Assembly: GCA_018882485.1 (NCBI GenBank)
Contig: VERU01000045.1
Span: forward strand, 1 to 11,150
From: Rhodoferax sp.
GTDB taxonomy: Bacteria > Pseudomonadota > Gammaproteobacteria > Burkholderiales > Burkholderiaceae_C
Length of the DNA stretch: 11,150 nucleotides
Direction: 5' to 3'
Of this stretch, positions 6,320-11,150 are shown piece by piece. Each line of letters starts with the position of its first letter. The stretch's first letter is position 1. The notes beneath the pieces were generated by a model. That model was not told the DNA's origin. It ran no database searches and was given only the letters and a program-made list of their open reading frames with translations. A program made the position numbers and the translations under genes.

Positions 6320-9207
6320 CAGTAGCCGCCGGGCAGCAGATCACCGCCCGGCTGCAAGGCCACGGCACAGTACTTGAATTCGGGAATCTTCCCGACCGGG
6401 TCCAGTGCCGGATTGGTCAGGATGTTGGCAGCCGCCTCGTAGTAGGCAAAAGGAATGAACACGGCCCCGCGAGGGGTGCCGTCGTCGCGGCGTACCCGGA
6501 TCACCACCTGTCCACGCCGCGAACGCACCGTGATGGCATCCCCCGGATTCACGCCGAGTGCCTGCAGGTCCTCGCCGCACAGCGACGCGGTCGGAAAAGG
6601 CTCCAGAGCGTCCAGCACCTCTGCACGCCGGGTCATGCTCCCGGTGTGCCAGTGTTCCAGCTGGCGACCGGTGATGAGCACATAAGGATAGTCGGCGTCG
6701 GGGCGTTCGTGCGCCGGGATGATGTCGGCCGGCACCAGGTGCACCTGCCCGTCGTTGGTCGCGAAGGTTTCGACAAACAAGGTGGGGGACCCGGGTTCGT
6801 CCTCGCTCAGGCAGGGGTAGGTCACGCTGGACTCACGCTGCAGGCGCTGCCAGCTGATGCCGGCAATGACGCCGTGCATGGCCTGCCGCATTTCCTCATA
6901 CACCTCTGCCACACCCGCATGCTCCCCCTGGTAGCCGAAGGCCAAGGGCCGACCGGAGCCAGCAACCCCCGTCGGACCGGCTGCTCCGATCCGTCGCGCC
7001 AGCTCCTGGATGATCCACAAATCCGGTCTCGCCTGGCCAGGCGGCTGCAAGGCCTGCCGACCCAGCTGCACCATGCGGTCGGTGTTGCTGACGGTTCCTG
7101 TCTTCTCCGGCCAGGCCGTGGCTGGCAACACCACATCGGCCAGCCAGGCCGTCTCGGTCATGAAGATGTCCTGCACCACGAGATGCTCCAGGCTGGCCAG
7201 GGCATGCCGCGCGTGGTTCAGGTCCGGATCGCTCATGGCGGGGTTCTCACCCATCACGTACATCCCGCGCACCTTGTGCGGATCCTCATCCGGCGCCAAC
7301 GCCTTGTTCATGATTTCCACGACCGTGTAACCCGGCTGACCGTCCAGCGATTGGCCCCAGAACGATTCGAACCACTCCCGGGCACCGGGTTGACTGACCC
7401 GTTGGTAGTTCGGGAACATCATGGGGATCAACCCCGCGTCGCTCGCGCCCTGCACATTGTTCTGTCCGCGCAGCGGATGCAATCCGGAACCTGGCTTTCC
7501 GATCTGACCGGTCACGCTCACCAGGGCAATCAGGCAGCGGGCGTTGTCGGTGCCATGGACATGCTGGCTCACCCCCATGCCCCACAGGATCATCGCACCC
7601 TTGGCTCGGGCAAAGGCTCGCGCCACCTCGCGCAGCGTCCCGGCCGGTATGCCGCAGATCGGCGCCATCGCCTCGGGGCTGTAGCCTTTGACGTTCGCCC
7701 GCAAGGCCTCGTAGTTGCGGGTCCGATGCGTGATGAATTCCTGATCGGCCAGGCCCTCCTCGATCACCGTGTGGATCATGGCGTTCAGCATGGCCACATC
7801 GGTATCCGGCTTGAACTGCAGAACCCGCCAGGCATGCCGTCCGATGTCGGTGACCCGGGGATCTGCCAGCACGATCCGAGTCCCACGGCGGGCAGCATTC
7901 TTCATCCACGTTGCAGCCACCGGATGGTTGGTCGTGGGATTGGAGCCGATCACCAGGATCAGCTCGGCATGTTCCACATCGTTGACCTGGTTGCTGACGG
8001 CGCCGGAGCCGACCCCCTCCAGCAAGGCCGCCACGCTGGAGGCGTGGCACAGCCGGGTGCAATGGTCCACGTTGTTGGACCCGAAACCGGTGCGCACCAG
8101 CTTCTGGAACAGGTAGGCCTCCTCGTTGCTGCCCTTGGCGGAACCAAAACCGGCCAACGCCTTGACGCCGTGCGCATCCCGCAGACGTTTGAGTTGCCCC
8201 CCCGCCAGATCCAGGGCTTCCTCCCAGCTGGCTTCCCGGAAAACAGCGGTCCAGTCCGTGGTATCGCGGTTGAGCCGCAGCAGAGATTCGGGATCCTTGG
8301 GTGCATCGTCACGCCGGATCAGGGGCACGGTCAGGCGTTGCGGGCTGTGGGCGTAGTCAAAGCCGAATCGCCCCTTCACGCACAAACGGTTGTGGTTGGC
8401 CGGCCCGTCCCGCCCATCGACGCTGACAATGCGGTTGTCCTTCACGTTGTAGGTGAGCAGACAGCCCACACCGCAGAACGGACAGACCGAGTCCACCCGC
8501 TGGTCGACTTCACGCGAGCCCACCTGGGTCTTGGGGCTGAGAGCCCCAGTCGGACAGGCCTGCACGCACTCGCCACAGGCCACGCAGGTGCTGGCACCCA
8601 TGGGGTCACCGAGGTCGAAAACGATCTCGCTGTGGGCTCCACGCCGGGCGTAGCCGATCACATCGTTGACCTGCTCCTCGCGACAGGCGCGAACGCAGCG
8701 CGTGCATTGGATGCAGGCGTCCAATTGAATGGCCATGGCAGGGTGCGACAAATCGGCAGCAGGCTGCTCGCGCCTGAGCGCCGCAAGCGGCGGTCGCACC
8801 TGCACGCCCAGCCGGCGCGCCCAGACACTGAGTTCGCCGTGCGGCATGGACGGATCCCCATCCTCCCATTTGTAGCCGGTGTCCGGCATGTCGGACAGCA
8901 GCATCTCCAGGACCATCTCCTGACTTTTCCGCACCCGGGGGGTATCGGTGTCCACGGTCATGCCCGGAACCACGGCACGGCAGCAACTCGGGGCCAACGT
9001 TCGCTCACCCTGAACCTCGACCACGCAGGCTCGGCAATTGCCGTCGGCGCGGTAACCGTCCTTGAAACAGAGATGCGGGATTTCGATGCCGTGACGCCGG
9101 GCAGCCTGAAGTATGGTTTCACCGTCCTTCGCCTGAACAGGCTGCCGGTTCAATGTAAAGCCGACCGCCGCAGGCGCCAGCTGGTTCTGGGTTGTGGGGG
9201 CGTTCAT
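6319..9207 (-). CDS. fdsA: NAD-dependent formate dehydrogenase, molybdenum catalytic (alpha) subunit FdsA
   Basis: This 962-residue protein is the catalytic subunit of a soluble formate dehydrogenase that oxidises formate to CO2 and passes electrons through Fe-S clusters to a diaphorase that reduces NAD+. Domains in order: an N-terminal [2Fe-2S] ferredoxin domain (Cys47, Cys58, Cys61, Cys75); two [4Fe-4S] motifs, DACIQCTRCVRAC (Cys165-175) and TCVACGECVQACP (Cys208-218); a further [4Fe-4S] site VCPFCGVGCL with Cys276; then the bis-MGD molybdopterin domains. The molybdenum ligand is Cys387 in NNVDHCTRLCHASS, followed by His388; Arg580 in LRGQNNVQGASDAG matches the conserved active-site arginine. 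Selenocysteine is not used. No cysteine occurs between 76 and 165, so the His/Cys-ligated cluster of NuoG-type proteins is absent. The ATG at 9207 overlaps the upstream stop as ATGA, with GGAG 7 nt before it. No twin-arginine or other signal is seen. Confidence 0.93.
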   Translation of the reverse strand: MNAPTTQNQLAPAAVGFTLNRQPVQAKDGETILQAARRHGIEIPHLCFKDGYRADGNCRACVVEVQGERTLAPSCCRAVVPGMTVDTDTPRVRKSQEMVLEMLLSDMPDTGYKWEDGDPSMPHGELSVWARRLGVQVRPPLAALRREQPAADLSHPAMAIQLDACIQCTRCVRACREEQVNDVIGYARRGAHSEIVFDLGDPMGASTCVACGECVQACPTGALSPKTQVGSREVDQRVDSVCPFCGVGCLLTYNVKDNRIVSVDGRDGPANHNRLCVKGRFGFDYAHSPQRLTVPLIRRDDAPKDPESLLRLNRDTTDWTAVFREASWEEALDLAGGQLKRLRDAHGVKALAGFGSAKGSNEEAYLFQKLVRTGFGSNNVDHCTRLCHASSVAALLEGVGSGAVSNQVNDVEHAELILVIGSNPTTNHPVAATWMKNAARRGTRIVLADPRVTDIGRHAWRVLQFKPDTDVAMLNAMIHTVIEEGLADQEFITHRTRNYEALRANVKGYSPEAMAPICGIPAGTLREVARAFARAKGAMILWGMGVSQHVHGTDNARCLIALVSVTGQIGKPGSGLHPLRGQNNVQGASDAGLIPMMFPNYQRVSQPGAREWFESFWGQSLDGQPGYTVVEIMNKALAPDEDPHKVRGMYVMGENPAMSDPDLNHARHALASLEHLVVQDIFMTETAWLADVVLPATAWPEKTGTVSNTDRMVQLGRQALQPPGQARPDLWIIQELARRIGAAGPTGVAGSGRPLAFGYQGEHAGVAEVYEEMRQAMHGVIAGISWQRLQRESSVTYPCLSEDEPGSPTLFVETFATNDGQVHLVPADIIPAHERPDADYPYVLITGRQLEHWHTGSMTRRAEVLDALEPFPTASLCGEDLQALGVNPGDAITVRSRRGQVVIRVRRDDGTPRGAVFIPFAYYEAAANILTNPALDPVGKIPEFKYCAVALQPGGDLLPGGY

Positions 9208-11012
9208 CGATCGGCTCCAATTTCATGGGCGAAATAGGTCTGCACACAGCGCATCGGATTCGGCGCGGCCTGACCGAGGCCGCAGATCGAAGCGTCCACC
9301 ATCACCGCTTCAAGATCGGCCAGGGTGTCGCGATCCCAGACCGGCGCCTCCATCAGCCGAGCCGCTTTGGCCGTGCCCACCCGGCACGGCGTGCACTGAC
9401 CGCAGCTTTCGTGCTCGAAGAAACGCATCATGTTGAGGGCAGCGTCCCGCGCCCGGTCGTGCTGGCTGAGCACGATCACGGCCGCCGATCCGATAAAGCA
9501 GCCATACGGCTGCAAGGTATCGAAATCAAGCGGCACCTGGTTCAGCCGGGCGGGCAGGATTCCGCCTGAGGCTCCACCTGGCAGGTAGGCGTAGAGCTGG
9601 TGCCCGTCCAGCATGCCGCCGCAGTACTCATCGATCAGTTCCTGGACGCTGATGCCCGCAGGCGCCAGCTTGACGCCCGGCGCCTTGACCCGGCCGCTGA
9701 CGCTGAAGCTGCGCAGCCCCTTGCGCCCCTGGCGGCCGAAACCACTGAACCACTCCGGGCCGCGCTGCACGATGTCGCGCACCCAGTACAAGGTCTCGAA
9801 GTTGTGCTCCAGCGTGGGCCGTCCGAACAGCCCCACCTGCGCGATGTAGGGCGGCCGCATGCGCGGCTCGCCACGCCGACCCTCCAGGCTTTCGATCATG
9901 GCCGACTCTTCGCCGCAGATGTAGGCGCCCGCACCCCGACGCAACTCGATCGCGGGAAGCGGGCAAGGCGGATCGGCCCTGAGCAGGGCCAGCTCCCGTG
10001 TCAGCAATTCCCGACAACCGTGGTACTCGTCCCGCAGGTAGATGTAACAGGTCTCGGTGCCGACCACCTGTGCGGCGATCAGCAAACCCTCCAGGAAACG
10101 ATGGGGATCGCGTTCCAGGTAGGTGCGATCCTTGAAGGTTCCGGGCTCGCCTTCGTCGATGTTGACCGCCATCAGCCTGGGAGCGGGCTGCTCGCGCACG
10201 ATGCGCCACTTGCGCCCGGCAGGGAACCCTGCGCCGCCCAGACCCCGCAGGCCCGAGGCCTCCATCGCCTGCAACACCGCCTGAGGGTCCTGCTCCCCCA
10301 GCACCAGTGCCGCGGCCAGCGCATAGCCGCCGCGCGCGCGGTAGGCTGCATAGCCGGTGTAGGCGGGTCCCGCCGGCACCGCAGCCAAGGGAGGCGAAAC
10401 GCAGGCCTCGGCCAGGGCAGCCGCATCGAAGTGCGCCGTATCCGGGCCGACGGGGTGGTGGTGGTGACCACCCAGGACCGCCTGCTGCACCGCATCCAGC
10501 GTGGCCATGGGCAGGGCGTTCTGGTGCACGGCGGCGACCGGCGCCTGCTCGCACCGCCCCAGGCAGGGAGCCGGCACGACCCGCACGTCCGGGCCGAGCA
10601 GGCCCGGCAAGCGATCCAGCAGCGCCTGCGCGCCCCCCAGTTCGCAGCTCAGCCCGTCACAGACCCGGACGGTCAGGGCGGGCGCCACCGCACCGTCACG
10701 CAGCACTTCGAAGTGGTGATAGAAAGTCGCCACTTCAAACACCTCGGCCATGGGCAGGTTCATCTCCCGCGCCAGGGCCGTGAGATGCCGCTCATGCAGG
10801 CCCCGGTAGCGGTCATTGATCCGGTGCAGGTGCTCAATCAGCAGATCACGGCGATGGGGCGGCAGCCCCAGCAGGGCCCGCACCTCCTGAACCGCAGACT
10901 CTTCGGGTTGTCGACCCTTGAGCTGACTGCGGGCTCGCAAGCGCTGCCGCATCGCATCCGCGGTTGCCAGCAAGGCAGTGCTGGTCGATGGTGATTGAGT
11001 ACCCTGAGTCAT
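9204..11012 (-). CDS. Fused NuoE/FdsG-NuoF/FdsB-type diaphorase subunit of NAD-linked formate dehydrogenase
   Basis: This 602-residue protein joins two parts of the NADH-binding module. Residues 1 to about 181 resemble NuoE/FdsG: a helical region with ATFYHHF, then a thioredoxin-like [2Fe-2S] domain with Cys118, Cys123, Cys150 and Cys154 (VCDGLSC and PCLGRC). A linker, partly histidine-rich (GGHHHHP, 181-187), leads to a NuoF/FdsB-like part with the FMN-binding GLRGLGGAGFPAGRKW (254-269), the NADH-site motif NIDEGEPGTFKDR (284-296), GAGAYICGEESAMIESLEG, and a [4Fe-4S] site at CGQCTPC plus Cys577. It should take electrons from FdsA and reduce NAD+. In the characterised fds operons I know, FdsG and FdsB are separate; the fused order resembles HoxF of NAD-reducing hydrogenases. 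The fdsA neighbour, joined by ATGA, decides for formate dehydrogenase. The ATG at 11012 has GGAAGGA 9 nt upstream. Confidence 0.9.
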   Translation of the reverse strand: MTQGTQSPSTSTALLATADAMRQRLRARSQLKGRQPEESAVQEVRALLGLPPHRRDLLIEHLHRINDRYRGLHERHLTALAREMNLPMAEVFEVATFYHHFEVLRDGAVAPALTVRVCDGLSCELGGAQALLDRLPGLLGPDVRVVPAPCLGRCEQAPVAAVHQNALPMATLDAVQQAVLGGHHHHPVGPDTAHFDAAALAEACVSPPLAAVPAGPAYTGYAAYRARGGYALAAALVLGEQDPQAVLQAMEASGLRGLGGAGFPAGRKWRIVREQPAPRLMAVNIDEGEPGTFKDRTYLERDPHRFLEGLLIAAQVVGTETCYIYLRDEYHGCRELLTRELALLRADPPCPLPAIELRRGAGAYICGEESAMIESLEGRRGEPRMRPPYIAQVGLFGRPTLEHNFETLYWVRDIVQRGPEWFSGFGRQGRKGLRSFSVSGRVKAPGVKLAPAGISVQELIDEYCGGMLDGHQLYAYLPGGASGGILPARLNQVPLDFDTLQPYGCFIGSAAVIVLSQHDRARDAALNMMRFFEHESCGQCTPCRVGTAKAARLMEAPVWDRDTLADLEAVMVDASICGLGQAAPNPMRCVQTYFAHEIGADR

Positions 11013-11106
11013 GAACGTCCGTCCTTCCGAATCATCCCGGCAGCAACCTGACGCGGGTTTGCATCAGGATCATGCCGTCAGGCGACATCGAGCCGCGCGC
11101 TTTCCC
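11013..11106 (-). promoter_or_regulatory. Leader region of the fds operon, including its ribosome binding site
   Basis: These 94 bp precede the diaphorase gene. GGAAGGA (11028-11022) is a good ribosome binding site. I see no convincing -35/-10 pair, no -24/-12 element and no TGT-N12-ACA site here. The promoter is therefore unidentified, or transcription enters from an upstream gene. Confidence 0.45.
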
Positions 11107-11150
11107 TCAGCCGCCCAGCCGTAACGCCTCATCGCGGTGCAGTATCTCCC
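11107..11150 (-). CDS. Possible C-terminal end of an upstream gene (partial, unidentified)
   Basis: From the window edge an open frame of 13 codons reads EILHRDEALRLGG and ends at TGA (11109-11107), 94 bp before the diaphorase start. Orientation and spacing would suit an upstream gene on the same strand. The fragment is far too short to identify, and chance is a real possibility. A transcriptional regulator often lies beside fds operons, but nothing here shows that. Confidence 0.22.
   Translation of the reverse strand, partial: EILHRDEALRLGG

Noticed and set aside
6646..9237. Very long plus-strand open frame (863 residues) opposite fdsA
   Set aside because: It mirrors fdsA, whose Fe-S and molybdenum motifs are unambiguous. 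Composition (His, Gly, Arg, Val rich) and lack of motifs mark it as a shadow of biased codon use.
9600..10994. Plus-strand open frame opposite the diaphorase gene
   Set aside because: Antisense shadow of a gene with clear FMN, NADH and Fe-S motifs; no domain seen in the translated product.
11013..11106. Search for a CrtJ/PpsR, FNR-type or sigma54 site before the fds operon
   Set aside because: No TGT-N12-ACA, TTGAT-N4-ATCAA or -24/-12 pattern was found on either strand. Only 4-bp inverted repeats occur, which are expected by chance.
11072..11150. Plus-strand ATG opening a frame that runs off the window edge, possibly a divergent regulator
   Set aside because: The visible 26 codons are Pro/Ser/Arg-rich and do not resemble the N-terminus of a LysR-type or other known regulator. 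The AGGA before the ATG is only 2 nt away.
1..11150. tRNA, rRNA, CRISPR arrays, insertion sequences, att sites
   Set aside because: Coding genes fill nearly the whole window. No direct-repeat arrays, transposase genes, terminal inverted repeats or cloverleaf-like sequences were seen in the few gaps.

Overview
This window appears to be one edge of a photosynthesis gene cluster from a phototrophic proteobacterium. A Burkholderiales (betaproteobacterial) purple or aerobic anoxygenic phototroph is most likely. The reasons are the crtE-crtF-bchC-bchX-bchY-bchZ gene order, the high GC content, and a formate dehydrogenase alpha subunit that resembles my recollection of the Cupriavidus FdsA type. No search was run, so the taxon is an inference. 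Every gene that I can support lies on the minus strand, so the window reads functionally from its high-coordinate end to its low-coordinate end.

Region 1 (about 11107 to 6319) holds a tight two-gene operon for a soluble, molybdenum, NAD-linked formate dehydrogenase. The first gene is a single-polypeptide fusion of the NuoE/FdsG-like and NuoF/FdsB-like diaphorase parts. The second is the catalytic subunit FdsA, joined to the first by an ATGA overlap. A fragment of an unidentified reading frame may enter from the window edge.

Region 2 (about 6318 to 6185) is the boundary between formate oxidation and the photosynthesis cluster. It carries a sigma70-type promoter for crtE. The promoter is embedded in a pair of CrtJ/PpsR-type sites: one perfect TGT-N12-ACA and one degenerate copy, 8 bp apart.

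Region 3 (6184 to 1) is the photosynthesis superoperon. It contains crtE (GGPP synthase), crtF (carotenoid O-methyltransferase), bchC (hydroxyethyl bacteriochlorophyllide dehydrogenase), bchX, bchY and the first 111 codons of bchZ (chlorophyllide a reductase). Junctions are very tight (GTGA, ATGA, TGATG overlaps). The one real gap is the 54 bp before bchC, which holds a second promoter and operator of almost the same design as the crtE one. CrtE supplies the C20 precursor for carotenoids and for the phytyl/geranylgeranyl tail of bacteriochlorophyll. BchXYZ reduces ring B of the chlorin, and BchC makes the 3-acetyl group. In related clusters the puf reaction-centre and light-harvesting genes follow bchZ; here they would lie beyond position 1.

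The points most worth following are: (i) the matched pair of promoter-operators before crtE and bchC, with identical 16-bp promoter spacing and 8-bp operator spacing; (ii) the prediction that the bchC promoter starts transcription at or beside the bchC ATG; and (iii) a formate dehydrogenase operon, with fused diaphorase and no fdsC/fdsD after it, abutting the photosynthesis cluster in the same orientation. I do not see a clearly unknown system here; the novelty is in regulation and gene context.
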